Notes: generated from the sequence alone by a model not told the origin. A DNA stretch of 64,000 nt from Catellatospora bangladeshensis (GCF_016862575.1 NZ_BONF01000051.1:1-64000); one strand, 5' to 3'. Counted from the stretch's first letter, positions 7,930-16,210 are shown. Numbers and translations are program-made.

Positions 7930-9099
7930 TCAGCAGTCGCAGCCGCAGCAGTCGCAGTCACAGCTCTTGCAGCAGCGGCCGCACCGGCAGCAGTCGCCGC
8001 AGTCGCAGCCGCTCCCGCAGTCGCAGTTGGTGCACCAGCCCTCACGGGCCCGGCCGCTCCACGGCCCCGGGTAGGGGTCGCGGCAGCACACCTGGCACGT
8101 GCAGCACATCCAGGAGGCCAGCGCGCAGCCGGTCAGCGCCCCGTGCGTACGCGGCGGGCTCTCCACGTGCGGCCAGCACCAGGAGCTGCTGCCGGGCGGG
8201 CGGGGCGCCTTCTTCCCCGGCTGGATCACCGGCGGGTGGTAGTCGGGGTCGGCCTGGATGAACGAGCGCTCGATGGCGTGCTCGACCTCGTGCACCAGCA
8301 GCCGGTGCACCAGCTTCGCGTCGGTGAAGGCGACCTCGTCCAGGGCCAGCCGGATGCCCGCCGCGGCGTCCCGGGCCAGCACACCGGCCTGGGCGTACGT
8401 CGCGCCGGTGGCGGCCAGCGGGTTCCACGCGCCGCTGGCCCGGTCGGCGGCGAGGTCCTCGACCGCGTCCAGCAGGTGCGCGATCCGGCCGAAGAAGCGG
8501 CCCGCCTCGGCCAGCGGCTCGGCGTTGCCGGGCCGCCCGGACAGCACCGCCGTGTGCGCGAACGCCGCCGCGGTGGCCAGCTCGGTGGGCTCGGTGACGG
8601 TCAGCAGCGACGCGCCGCGGGTGATCGCCCGCTCGATCTCGCGCTGCCCGTCGATCGCCGCCAGCAGCACCGACGTGTCGATGCCGAGGTCGAGCCCGGA
8701 GCGGTGGGCGCGGGCCGCCCAGCGCCGGGCGACCAGCCGGGCGCCCGCCGCGACCGGGCGGCGGGCGTAGAGGCCGTCGCCGTCGGCGGCGTGGTCGGAC
8801 AGCTTCGCCGAGGCCAGCACCAGGGAGACCGTGGCGGCCAGCCGGGCGCCCGCGCCGTCGGCGACCGCAGCGGTGCGCATGCCGCGCAGCGGGCACGGCC
8901 CGGCGGTGCGCCGCTGCACCGTGTCGAGCTGCGCCTGGGTCAGCGCCGAGATGATCAGGCCGTCGTAGTTGGTGACGATCCGGGCCGCCTGCCCGTGCTC
9001 GTCGCGCAGGGCCAGGCAGAGGCCGCACAGGTGGCCGAGCCACTCACCGTGCAGCCGCTCGGGCAGGCTGTGCGCGCAGGGTCTGATGATGCCGAACAC
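7930..9099 (-). CDS. DUF5685-family protein with an extreme cysteine-rich C-terminal tail
   Basis: A 389-residue protein. The N-terminal about 300 residues match the helical DUF5685 type, opening with a Cys cluster (RPCAHSL, then GHLCGLCLALRDEHG and GPCPLRG) and a conserved TNYDGL segment. The last about 35 residues hold 16 cysteines in runs of CDC, CC and CGxCC, and another six precede them (CALASWMCCTCQVCCRD), so the tail looks like a metallothionein-style metal or Fe-S binding module. No signal peptide is seen. The GTG at 9099 lies seven bases after TAGGCT, a leaderless arrangement. Function of the family is not known; it ends seven bases from the convergent helicase gene. Confidence 0.82.
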   Translation of the reverse strand: MFGIIRPCAHSLPERLHGEWLGHLCGLCLALRDEHGQAARIVTNYDGLIISALTQAQLDTVQRRTAGPCPLRGMRTAAVADGAGARLAATVSLVLASAKLSDHAADGDGLYARRPVAAGARLVARRWAARAHRSGLDLGIDTSVLLAAIDGQREIERAITRGASLLTVTEPTELATAAAFAHTAVLSGRPGNAEPLAEAGRFFGRIAHLLDAVEDLAADRASGAWNPLAATGATYAQAGVLARDAAAGIRLALDEVAFTDAKLVHRLLVHEVEHAIERSFIQADPDYHPPVIQPGKKAPRPPGSSSWCWPHVESPPRTHGALTGCALASWMCCTCQVCCRDPYPGPWSGRAREGWCTNCDCGSGCDCGDCCRCGRCCKSCDCDCCGCDC

Positions 9100-9154
9100 G
9101 CGCGGCAGCCTAGGTCACGCGGGCCACCCGGCGGCACCCCTCGTGGCTGTCGGT

Positions 9155-9496
9155 TCAGAGATAGAGACCGGTGGCGTCCGGCTCCACCCGGGACGCGGCC
9201 ACGGCGTGCACGTCGCGCTCGCGCAGCAGCACGTACGCCTCGCCGTGCAGCTCCACCTCGGAGCGCTCGTCCGGGTCGAACAGCACCCGGTCGCCGACCT
9301 GGATGGCGCGCACGTGCGGCCCGATGCCGACGGCGGTGGCCCAGGACAGCCGGGTGCCCACCGACGCGGTGGCCGGGATGACCAGGCCCGCCGAGGAGCG
9401 CCGCTCGCCCTCGCTGGCCTCCTGTTTCACCAGCACCCGGTCGTGCAGCAGGCGGATGGGCAGCCCCGTCTCGGCGGTGGATGCGTTGAGTGTCAC
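9155..9496 (-). CDS. GroES-like (Cpn10-fold) protein
   Basis: A 113-residue protein with the co-chaperonin layout: LLHDRVLVK at the first strand, a mobile-loop region ending AGLVIPATA, a central VGDRVLFDP and the final RERDVHAVA strand. GroES forms a seven-membered lid on GroEL in the cytosol. The sequence diverges from canonical actinobacterial GroES and lies 15 kb from the groEL in this window, without CIRCE. The open frame reaches 9574, but GTG 9496, seven bases after TACCCT, gives the family length. It could be a specialised lid or a non-chaperonin Cpn10-fold protein. Confidence 0.78.
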   Translation of the reverse strand: MTLNASTAETGLPIRLLHDRVLVKQEASEGERRSSAGLVIPATASVGTRLSWATAVGIGPHVRAIQVGDRVLFDPDERSEVELHGEAYVLLRERDVHAVAASRVEPDATGLYL

Positions 9497-9576
9497 GCCG
9501 GTCAGGGTACTTCCCCGATGTTTGAGTAGTCGCAGGCGACTAACGTGATGGAGTCGTCGTCCCCGGGAGGGCACCA

Positions 9577-10836
9577 GTGGGCCGGTTGGATAACTTCAAG
9601 GCGAACGTGCGGCGAGCCTACGAGGCGAGCCGCGCCAGCGCACGCGCCCGGCGGGAGCAGGAGGAGCGCGAACGCCGCGAAGCCGACCTGCCGCTGCCGG
9701 AGCCGGCGGCGCCGGAGCACGTGCACCAATCCACGAGCAGCCGCGACGACGCCGACGTGCCGTACGGGCTGCGCATCGGCGCGGCCTGGGCGTGGCGCAT
9801 CATCGTGCTCGGCATCGCGCTGATCTACCTGCTGAAGTTCCTCGGCATGGTGAGCATCGTGATCGTGCCGGTGCTGATCGCGCTGCTGCTGACCGCGCTG
9901 CTCGCGCCGGCGGTGCGCTGGCTGACCCGCATCCACGTGCACCGCTCGCTGGCCACCGCGATCGTGGTGGTGGCCGGTCTGGGCGCCGTCGCCGGCACGC
10001 TGACCGTGGTCATCAACCAGTTCGTCAACGGCCTGCCCGAGCTGACCAAGAACGCCGCCCAGGGCATCCAGCAGATCCAGACCTGGCTCAAGAACGGGCC
10101 GCTGCACCTGACCGACAGCCAGATGGACAGCGCGATCAAGTCGGTCACCGACACCATCAACGCGAACAAGGACACCCTGACCACCGGCGCGATCACCACC
10201 GCGACGACCGTGTTCGAGGTGCTCAGCGGCCTGTTCCTGGTGATCTTCGCGCTCTTCTTCTTCCTGCGCGACGGCCGGATCATCTGGCGCTTCCTGCTGC
10301 GCCTGGTGCCGGCGCCGGCCCGCGAGCCGCTGGACCGGGCCGGGGTGGCGTCGTGGGGGTCGCTGGGCGCGTACGTGCGGGCGACCGTGCTGGTCGCGTT
10401 CATCGACGCGGTCGGCATCGGCATCGCGCTGGGGGTGCTGAAGGTGCCGTTCGCGCTGCCGCTGGCCGCGCTGGTGTTCCTCGGCGCGTTCATCCCGATC
10501 GTCGGTGCCACCCTGTCCGGCGCGGTCGCCGTGCTGGTCGCCCTGGTCACCAACGACCCACTGACGGCGCTGCTGGTGCTGGCCGCGGTGATCCTGGTGC
10601 AGCAGGTCGAGGGTCACCTGCTGCAGCCGCTGATCATGGGCCGGGCGGTCGCCATCCACCCGCTGGCCGTGATCGTCGGCATCGCCGCGGGCGTGGTGCT
10701 GGCCGGCATCGTCGGCGCGCTGATCGCGGTGCCGCTGATCGCGGTGCTCAACACCGCGGTGCGCAGCCTGGCGGGCCGCCCCCAGCCCGAGCCCGACTCC
10801 GTGATCGTCAAGGCCCCGCCCGCCCCGGCCGCCTGA
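9577..10836 (+). CDS. AI-2E (TqsA/PerM) family membrane transporter
   Basis: A 419-residue membrane protein with about eight spans. After a charged 60-residue cytoplasmic N-terminus, paired helices (residues about 70-130), a long amphipathic extracytoplasmic segment with ELTKNAAQG, and the C-terminal span group with FIPIVGATLSG and QQVEGHLLQPLIMG give the AI-2E family pattern. Members export small molecules or act as ion antiporters; the substrate here is unknown. GTG 9577 has the site GGGAGG. It is divergent from the GroES-like gene and followed by the perfect family F hairpin. Confidence 0.9.
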   Translation: MGRLDNFKANVRRAYEASRASARARREQEERERREADLPLPEPAAPEHVHQSTSSRDDADVPYGLRIGAAWAWRIIVLGIALIYLLKFLGMVSIVIVPVLIALLLTALLAPAVRWLTRIHVHRSLATAIVVVAGLGAVAGTLTVVINQFVNGLPELTKNAAQGIQQIQTWLKNGPLHLTDSQMDSAIKSVTDTINANKDTLTTGAITTATTVFEVLSGLFLVIFALFFFLRDGRIIWRFLLRLVPAPAREPLDRAGVASWGSLGAYVRATVLVAFIDAVGIGIALGVLKVPFALPLAALVFLGAFIPIVGATLSGAVAVLVALVTNDPLTALLVLAAVILVQQVEGHLLQPLIMGRAVAIHPLAVIVGIAAGVVLAGIVGALIAVPLIAVLNTAVRSLAGRPQPEPDSVIVKAPPAPAA

Positions 10837-10852
10837 CCGCTGCCTTCACCGC

Positions 10853-10905
10853 CTTTGCTCTGCACACAAATACGCAACGGTTGCGTATTTGTGTGCAGAG
10901 CAAAG
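10853..10905. terminator. Family F perfect 25-bp hairpin between convergent genes
   Basis: Arms 10853-10877 and 10881-10905 (right arm starts TTGCGTATTTGTGTGC) are complementary over 25 bp without a mismatch, with a CGG loop. It sits between the ends of the AI-2E gene and the PrsW gene and so can terminate both. A second weaker stem (CTGTGGCCGCCG at 10917 with CGGCG-A-CCACAG ending 10961) follows toward PrsW. A decayed copy lies inside the subtilase gene at 20004. The stem is much longer and AT-richer than ordinary terminators here. Confidence 0.85.
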
Positions 10906-10995
10906 CGCGTCGGCGGCTGTGGCCGCCGCAACTCCGGGGCTGAGCCCGGCGGCGACCACAGCCCACGCGATAGGCACGGACGGGGGTATGAACCG

Positions 10996-12507
10996 TCAGT
11001 ACTGACGTGGCGGATACGGCTGCTGCGGAGCGGCCGGGTAGCCGGGAGCCGCCGGGTAGCCGGGCGCACCCGGGTAGCCGGGCGCACCCGGGTAGCCGGG
11101 CGCACCCGGGTAAGCCGCGGCCACCGCCGGATAAGCCGGATGCACCGGAGCGGCCGGCAGCACGATCGGGACCGGCACAACAGGCTCGGCGGGGGCGGGG
11201 ACCGTCCGGGTCACCCCGTCCGGGAACGCCATCCGGTAGGACGCGCCGTCGAAGAACGCGCGTGGCGTCTGCGGGTCGCGGCCCACGAAGACCGCCCGCG
11301 CGGCGGTGATCGCGCCGAGCAGCGCCCGCTCCTCCCCCGCGCTGCGCGCGTGCTGCTCGGGCAGCTCGTCTAGGCCGCGGTTCATGCCGTCGCGCACCAG
11401 CGCCAGCCGGGTCGCGGCGTACTGGAAGTCCCGCATGGCCTTGCGCCCCGGGTCGCCCGCGACGCGTTTGGCCCAGACCCGGGCCGCGTGCCGTCGGGCC
11501 AGCGTGCCCAGCGCGGCGACCTCGGGCGGGGTGAGCCAGCCGGCCGCGGCGTACGCGGGCAGCACCTTCAGCGACAGCCGGCCCTCGCGGGCGCGCACCC
11601 ACAGCGCGATGCCGATCATCGACAGGAACACCGGCACCATGACCGCGATGTAGCCGTACAGGAAGAAGAACGGGCTGATCTCGGCGGACAGGGTGGCCAT
11701 CAGGTTCCACGAGCCGTGCAGGATCATCGCCAGGAACAGCCCGCCCAGCGGCGCGCACCAGCGCACCCAGCCGTTGGCGGAACGGGCGGCGATGCCGATG
11801 CCGATGCCGGTCATCGAGGTGAACAGCGGGTGGGCGAAGCCGGAGATCAGGATGCGGCCGAGGAACATGCCGAAGACGAGCTGGGCGCCCGAGTACGGCC
11901 CCCACTGCTCGTTGCCCGCGTAGTAGCCGTGCCCGCCCAGGTAGAGGATGTTCTCCACCATCGCGAAGCCGACCCCCGACAGGCCGCAGTAGACGATGCC
12001 GTCGGTGATGCCGGAGATCTCCCGGCGGCGGAACCACAGGATGAGCAGCGGCCCGAGCGCCTTGCCGATCTCCTCGATGAACGGCGCGACCACCGTCGCG
12101 ACGACCGTGTCGGGCAGCTCGATCAGCCCGAACCGGCCGGACGCGAACGAGTTCACCAGCAGCGCCAGGCCGGTGGCCGGGAACGCGCCCCACAGGAAGC
12201 AGCCGACCAGCAGCTTCGGCGGCTCGGGCTCGTACCGGTCGAGCCACAGGAACACCGAGATCAGCACCGGCACCGGCAGGAACGCGGTGATGAGGCCGAT
12301 GGTGAACGCCTGCGGCCCGAGGTTCCAGCCCAGATAGCCGAGCATGCCCAGGGCCGAGCCGCCCACCACGACGATCGCCGCGGCCAGGGGCAGCCACCGG
12401 CGCACCCCGCGCGGCCGCAGCACCGGCTCCAGCGCCGAGGGCGGCGCCTGGTAGGGATTCTGCTGGTACGCCGGTTGCGGGGTCCCAGGAGTCGGGAGGT
12501 CGGACAT
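10996..12507 (-). CDS. PrsW-family intramembrane metalloprotease with PGAPGY repeat tail
   Basis: A 503-residue membrane protein. The PrsW active-site pattern is visible: EE at 145-146 (APFIEEIGKA), E185 in GFAMVENILY, H226 in FAHPLFTSM and H264 in LHGSWN, spread over about nine spans between residues 40 and 310. PrsW of Bacillus cleaves anti-sigma factors at site 1. Residues about 310-440 are a cytoplasmic helical region; the end is a low-complexity tail with tandem PGAPGY/PAAPGY units, matched by 18-base DNA repeats at 11040-11115. ATG 12507 has GGAGGT upstream. Divergent from the riboswitch-controlled aminotransferase. Confidence 0.9.
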   Translation of the reverse strand: MSDLPTPGTPQPAYQQNPYQAPPSALEPVLRPRGVRRWLPLAAAIVVVGGSALGMLGYLGWNLGPQAFTIGLITAFLPVPVLISVFLWLDRYEPEPPKLLVGCFLWGAFPATGLALLVNSFASGRFGLIELPDTVVATVVAPFIEEIGKALGPLLILWFRRREISGITDGIVYCGLSGVGFAMVENILYLGGHGYYAGNEQWGPYSGAQLVFGMFLGRILISGFAHPLFTSMTGIGIGIAARSANGWVRWCAPLGGLFLAMILHGSWNLMATLSAEISPFFFLYGYIAVMVPVFLSMIGIALWVRAREGRLSLKVLPAYAAAGWLTPPEVAALGTLARRHAARVWAKRVAGDPGRKAMRDFQYAATRLALVRDGMNRGLDELPEQHARSAGEERALLGAITAARAVFVGRDPQTPRAFFDGASYRMAFPDGVTRTVPAPAEPVVPVPIVLPAAPVHPAYPAVAAAYPGAPGYPGAPGYPGAPGYPAAPGYPAAPQQPYPPRQY

Positions 12508-12526
12508 GGCCGCAGCCTACCTCCGC

Positions 12527-12697
12527 TATGCTCGGCGGAAGGTCACGAGTGTCAGCCGCTCTCACATTCGCCTGCGTCAGCAGGGAGACATGTCGTCTCA
12601 TGGAGAGCAAAGCCCCGGCTTGCTGACCGGCAACCCTCGTAGTTCGCGGTGGGGTGCCCCGGGTGATGACCGGGCCCAGCCCGTTGTCGTGCTGGGC
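12527..12697 (+). promoter_or_regulatory. SAM-IV riboswitch with its -10 box
   Basis: TATGCT at 12527-12532 puts transcription start near 12539, directly at the aptamer. GGTCA (12541-12545) pairs with TGACC (12667-12671) as P1, GTCAGC (12551-12556) with GCTGAC (12622-12627) as P2, P2 is extended by GCTCTC/GAGAGC, and the core ACCGGCAACCCTC followed by GCGGTGGGGTGCCCCGGGTG is the conserved SAM-IV core known from actinobacteria. A downstream hairpin GCCCAGC/GCTGGGC (12674-12697) fits the extra P5 stem of this class. It precedes the aminotransferase whose ribosome site is CGGAGGT at 12739-12745. No poly-U terminator is seen, so translational control is likelier. Confidence 0.85.
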
Positions 12698-12753
12698 AAG
12701 CGCGGACCGCTGAGCGACGCCCAGGGGTCCCCCGACCCCGGAGGTGTGCTCCC

Positions 12754-14031
12754 ATGACCACAGTCGCCCAGCGTCCCTGCAGCGCCGTCGAGACGGCCCC
12801 CGTCACCCCGCTGCGCGTCAGCGGCGCCGACCTGACCGTGCTCGGCGTGCCCGGCCAGATCAACCTCGACTACGCCGCCACCGCGCCCTGCCTGAAGGCC
12901 GCCGCCGACGCCGTCACCGAGCTGCTGCCCTGGTACGGCTCCGTGCACCGCGGCGCGGGCGCGCTGTCGCAGCGCTGCACGCTGGAGTACGAGCGCGCCC
13001 GGCAGACCGTCGGCGACTTCGTCGGCGCCCGCGACACCGACCACGTGATCTTCACCCGCAACACCACCGACGCGCTCAACCTGCTGGCCCACGCGCTGCC
13101 CGCGGGGACCCGGGTGCTCACCTTCGCCGGCGAGCACCACGCCAACCTGCTGCCCTGGCCCGGTGCGGTGCGCCTGCCGGTGCCGGACTCCCCCGACGAG
13201 GCCGTGCGCTACCTCGCCGCCGCGCTGGCCGAGCTGCGCCGCGACGACACCGAGCGGGAGATCCTGGTCGCGGTCACCGGCGCGTCCAACGTGACCGGCG
13301 AGCTGTGGCCGATCGCGCAGCTGGCGCTGATCGCGCACCGCTTCCGGGCCCGCATCGCGCTCGACGCCGCGCAGCTCGCCCCGCACGTGCCGGTCGACCT
13401 GGGCGCGCTGGACGTCGACTACGTGGCACTGTCCGGGCACAAGCTCTACGCCCCGTTCGGCGCGGGCGTGCTGGTGGGCCGGGGCGACTGGCTCGACGCG
13501 GCCCGGCCGTACCTGGCCGGCGGGGGCGCGACCAGCGGCGTCGGCGACGCCACCCACGATGTGCGGTGGACCGACGGCCCCGCCCGGCACGAGGCGGGCA
13601 CCCCCAACCTGCTCGGCGCGGTCGCGCTGGCCGCCGTGTGCGCCACCCTGGAGGCCGCCGACCGCTACGCCCTGCACGAGGAGGAGCAGCGCCTCCTGGC
13701 CCGCCTGCGCACCGGCCTGGCCGAACTGCCTGACGTCGCCGAGCTGCGCACCTTCGGCCCCGACGCGGCCCGCATCGGCGTGGTCTCCTTCGCCGTCCGC
13801 GACCGCGACTCCGCCGACATCGCCCAGCGGCTCGGCCGCGACCACCACATCGGCGTACGCGACGGCCTCTTCTGCGCCCACCCCCTGGCCCGCCGCCTCC
13901 TCACCGAGGCCTCCGTCCGCGCCCACTGGCCCACCACCCCCGCCACCGCCCTCCGCGCCAGCATCGGCCTCGGCACCACCGACTCCGACATCACCACCTT
14001 CCTCACCGCCCTGGCCGCCGTCCTGCGTTGA
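12754..14031 (+). CDS. Class V aminotransferase (cysteine desulfurase-like), SAM-riboswitch controlled
   Basis: A 425-residue fold-type I PLP enzyme. The Schiff-base lysine is in LSGHKLYAPFGAGVLVGR (about residues 226-243), preceded by LDAAQLAPH with the cofactor-binding Asp, and FTRNTTDALN binds the phosphate. Overall it resembles SufS/CsdA and other sulfur-handling class V enzymes, but a clear catalytic cysteine loop is not obvious, so lyase, desulfurase or transaminase activity remains open. The SAM-IV riboswitch directly upstream ties it to sulfur amino acid or SAM supply. ATG 12754 has CGGAGGT nine bases upstream. Single gene ending at a family G repeat. Confidence 0.88.
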   Translation: MTTVAQRPCSAVETAPVTPLRVSGADLTVLGVPGQINLDYAATAPCLKAAADAVTELLPWYGSVHRGAGALSQRCTLEYERARQTVGDFVGARDTDHVIFTRNTTDALNLLAHALPAGTRVLTFAGEHHANLLPWPGAVRLPVPDSPDEAVRYLAAALAELRRDDTEREILVAVTGASNVTGELWPIAQLALIAHRFRARIALDAAQLAPHVPVDLGALDVDYVALSGHKLYAPFGAGVLVGRGDWLDAARPYLAGGGATSGVGDATHDVRWTDGPARHEAGTPNLLGAVALAAVCATLEAADRYALHEEEQRLLARLRTGLAELPDVAELRTFGPDAARIGVVSFAVRDRDSADIAQRLGRDHHIGVRDGLFCAHPLARRLLTEASVRAHWPTTPATALRASIGLGTTDSDITTFLTALAAVLR

Positions 14032-14040
14032 CCCCACCGC

Positions 14041-14101
14041 GTTGATCATGAACTTATGGCACGGCTCGACGGCGTGTCGTGTTCACAACTTCATGATCGA
14101 C
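14041..14101. repeat. Family G inverted repeat, short degenerate copy
   Basis: Left arm 14041-14055 (GTTGATCATGAACTT) pairs with 14087-14101 in 13 of 15 positions; the left side GTTGATCATGAACTTATGG is the same as at 5089 and the inner GGCGTGTC also recurs. It lies between the convergent ends of the aminotransferase and the FUSC gene. Confidence 0.7.
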
Positions 14102-14108
14102 GCCTCCG

Positions 14109-15227
14109 CTAGCGCGGTGGGGTGATGCGGCCGCCGGCGCGGCGGACGGCGCGTTCGGCGTCCTCGCGGGGGAGGCCGGTGGCGCGGAGGAGGTCGGTGG
14201 CGGTCGAGCGGAGCTGGGCGAAGACGACCTCGCCGGAGAAGGCCAGGCCGGCCTCGTGGGCGTCGCGGGCGCACCGCAGCGCGCGGACGGCGGCGTCGCG
14301 GCTGTGCTCGGGGTCGGCGGCCTCGGCCAGCTCGCGGTCCAGGGACGACACCGACTGGGCCAGCGCGTGCACCGCGTCCACCAGGGACGCGGGCACGGGC
14401 TCGCCGTCGCGGATCATCGACACGATGCGGCGCACCAGCACGCGGCTGTTGCGCAGCGCCCGCGCCAGGTGGTCGGCCGCGTCGACGTACGCGGCCAGCA
14501 GCCCGTGCTTGCCCCAGTGCAGCGGCGCGACGGTGGCCAGCTCCTTGGCCGCCTTCAGGGACTCGCCGAAGGCGCGCAGGTGCGACTCGGCCTCGCGCAT
14601 GTGATCCAGCGCCTCCTGCGCCGCCGCGGCGTCGCCGTGCGCCAGCGCCTCGGCGGCGTCGTTGAGCCCGGACTCCAGCGCCTGGAACAGCGGCCGGACC
14701 GCCCGCTGCACCTCGGTCAGCGGGTTCAGCGGCAGCAGCAGCGCCATCACCACCAGGGCGATCCCGCCGCCGACCACCGCGTCCACGAACCGGCTGAAGT
14801 AGTAGTCCTCACTCAGCGGCAGCAGCGTGGCGACCAGGATGCCCGACGACGCGGCCTGGGTGACCAGCGACGCCGAGCCGCCGATGAAGATCGCCAGGCT
14901 GATCGCGAGCAGCACCACCAGCGACACCTGCCAGGCGCCCCGCCCGATGACGAGAATCAGCAGCTCGCCGAGCAGGATGCCGACCGCGTTGCCGGCCACG
15001 ATCTCGAACGCCCGGCGCATCCGCTGGCCGACCGAGATCGCCAGCGTCACCACCGCCGCGATCGGCGCGAAGAACGGCTGCACGTGGCCGAGCAGATCGT
15101 GCGCCACGTACCAGGCCAGCCCCGCCGCGACGGCCGCCTGCACGGTGAGGATCGCGCTGGCGCGCACCCGGCGCACCCGGTCGCGCAGCGTCACGCCGGT
15201 CCGTCGGCGCAGCTCAGCGGCGTCCAT
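14109..15227 (-). CDS. FUSC-family membrane protein (aromatic acid exporter-like)
   Basis: A 372-residue protein with six hydrophobic spans between about residues 20 and 165 followed by a long helical cytoplasmic domain, the half-size FUSC arrangement. The RVRASAILTVQAAVAAGLAW start of the first span and the QRMRRAFEIVAGN loop are typical. Larger relatives (AaeB, YccS) export aromatic acids; substrate here is unknown. The frame is open to 15380, but ATG 15227 begins the conserved N-terminus; the longer form would overlap the divergent HD gene and its promoter. Confidence 0.82.
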   Translation of the reverse strand: MDAAELRRRTGVTLRDRVRRVRASAILTVQAAVAAGLAWYVAHDLLGHVQPFFAPIAAVVTLAISVGQRMRRAFEIVAGNAVGILLGELLILVIGRGAWQVSLVVLLAISLAIFIGGSASLVTQAASSGILVATLLPLSEDYYFSRFVDAVVGGGIALVVMALLLPLNPLTEVQRAVRPLFQALESGLNDAAEALAHGDAAAAQEALDHMREAESHLRAFGESLKAAKELATVAPLHWGKHGLLAAYVDAADHLARALRNSRVLVRRIVSMIRDGEPVPASLVDAVHALAQSVSSLDRELAEAADPEHSRDAAVRALRCARDAHEAGLAFSGEVVFAQLRSTATDLLRATGLPREDAERAVRRAGGRITPPR

Positions 15228-15285
15228 AAAGCCAACTGTGGCGTACGCCGCACCGCCTGCCGGGCGGATGCGCCAAGATTTGAAG

Positions 15286-15894
15286 GTGCTCACCGCCGAC
15301 CGGTTCGCCATCACCGCCAGGGCCGCGGGCGCGGCCGCCCCCGACAGCGTGCTGGCCGAGGTCGGCACCGAGCTGATCAACCGCTGGTCAGAGCCGCAAC
15401 GGCACTACCACACCGTGGACCACCTGGTCTTCTGCCTCGACCGGGTGGAGACCGAGCCGGTGGTGGCGCTGGCCGCCTGGGGCCACGACGCCGTCTACGA
15501 CCCCACCGCCGCCGACAACGAGGAGCGCAGCGCCGTCCTCATCGGCGACCTCCTGACCGAATGCGCGGTCCCGGCGGCCGTCGTCGCCGAGGTGCAGCGG
15601 CTGGTACGCCTGACCGCCGGCCACTCCGTCGCCCCCGGCGACCACCACGGAGCCCTGCTCGCCGACGCCGACCTGGCCATCCTGGCCGCCCCGTGGCCGG
15701 ACTACGTGCGCTACGTCGCCGCCGTGCGCGCCGAGTACGCCCACGTCCCCGACGAGCTGTGGCGCATCGGCCGCGCCACGGTCCTGCAGTCGCTGCTCGA
15801 CCTGCCCGCCCTCTACCAGCACACGCCCGCGCTAGAGCCCGCCGCACGCGCCAACCTCACCCGCGAACTCGGCTCCCTGCGTACCCCCGCTTGA
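15286..15894 (+). CDS. HD-domain metal-dependent phosphohydrolase-like protein (COG4339 type)
   Basis: A 202-residue protein. Metal-binding residues of the HD fold are seen as RHYHTVDHL (His and Asp), GHDAVYD (HD pair) and a later LLADADLAIL aspartate. COG4339 proteins are predicted phosphohydrolases of unknown substrate. The open frame starts at 14827, but everything upstream of GTG 15286 is antisense to FUSC; CAAGAT at 15274-15279 lies six bases before the GTG, fitting a leaderless start. Its stop TGA is directly followed by the stop of the convergent DUF4031 gene, so the two genes end back to back as TGATCA with no spacer. Confidence 0.82.
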   Translation: MLTADRFAITARAAGAAAPDSVLAEVGTELINRWSEPQRHYHTVDHLVFCLDRVETEPVVALAAWGHDAVYDPTAADNEERSAVLIGDLLTECAVPAAVVAEVQRLVRLTAGHSVAPGDHHGALLADADLAILAAPWPDYVRYVAAVRAEYAHVPDELWRIGRATVLQSLLDLPALYQHTPALEPAARANLTRELGSLRTPA

Positions 15895-16188
15895 TCAGCC
15901 GAGGAAGACGGGCAGGTCGGGGCGCGGCGTGGTGAGGTGCTTGGGGCGGCGCAGCCCGGCGGCGCGCAGCATCCGCGCGATGTGGCGGGAGGTGGTCGCC
16001 TGGGCACCGAGCCAGATCGCCACGGGGACGCGCTCGCTGGGGATGTCGTAGTGGTCGCGGTCGAAGCCGCGGCGGGGGGCGCCCAGGAGTTCGGCGAAGA
16101 TATGCAGCTCCGCGAGGGAGGTGTCGCTGACCAGGTGTGCCCACAGGCGGCCGTGGGCGGGCCAGACCGGGCTGTCGACATAGATCAC
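15895..16188 (-). CDS. DUF4031-domain protein
   Basis: A 97-residue protein that opens MIYVDSPVWPAHGRLWAHL and holds SDTSLAELHIFAELLG, the DUF4031 pattern of unknown function. Conserved Asp, His and Glu residues make a small metal-dependent nuclease-like or hydrolase role conceivable, but this is only inference. The GTG at 16188 lies six bases after the TAGCGT -10 box it shares, in mirror image, with the divergent FAD oxidase gene. Convergent with the HD gene without any gap. Confidence 0.8.
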   Translation of the reverse strand: MIYVDSPVWPAHGRLWAHLVSDTSLAELHIFAELLGAPRRGFDRDHYDIPSERVPVAIWLGAQATTSRHIARMLRAAGLRRPKHLTTPRPDLPVFLG

Positions 16189-16194
16189 GTGTCC

Positions 16195-16204
16195 ACGCTA
16201 GCGT
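16195..16204. promoter_or_regulatory. Palindromic -10 box shared by two divergent leaderless genes
   Basis: The sequence ACGCTAGCGT is its own reverse complement and gives TAGCGT on both strands. Six bases separate it from GTG 16211 on the plus strand (GCCAAG) and six from GTG 16188 on the minus strand (GGACAC), so both transcripts should begin at their start codons and polymerase can serve only one at a time. Confidence 0.65.
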
Positions 16205-16210
16205 GCCAAG

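Noticed and set aside
11040..11115. Regularly spaced DNA repeats that could suggest a CRISPR array
   Set aside because: They are 18-base tandem codon repeats without spacers, encoding PGAPGY in PrsW.
10808..12610. Open frame of 600 codons overlapping the PrsW gene
   Set aside because: Shifted reading of PrsW; no family motifs and Arg/Gly-rich composition.
12506..12757. An 83-codon open frame between PrsW and the aminotransferase
   Set aside because: It lies across the SAM-IV riboswitch, has no ribosome site and its sequence is explained by the conserved RNA.
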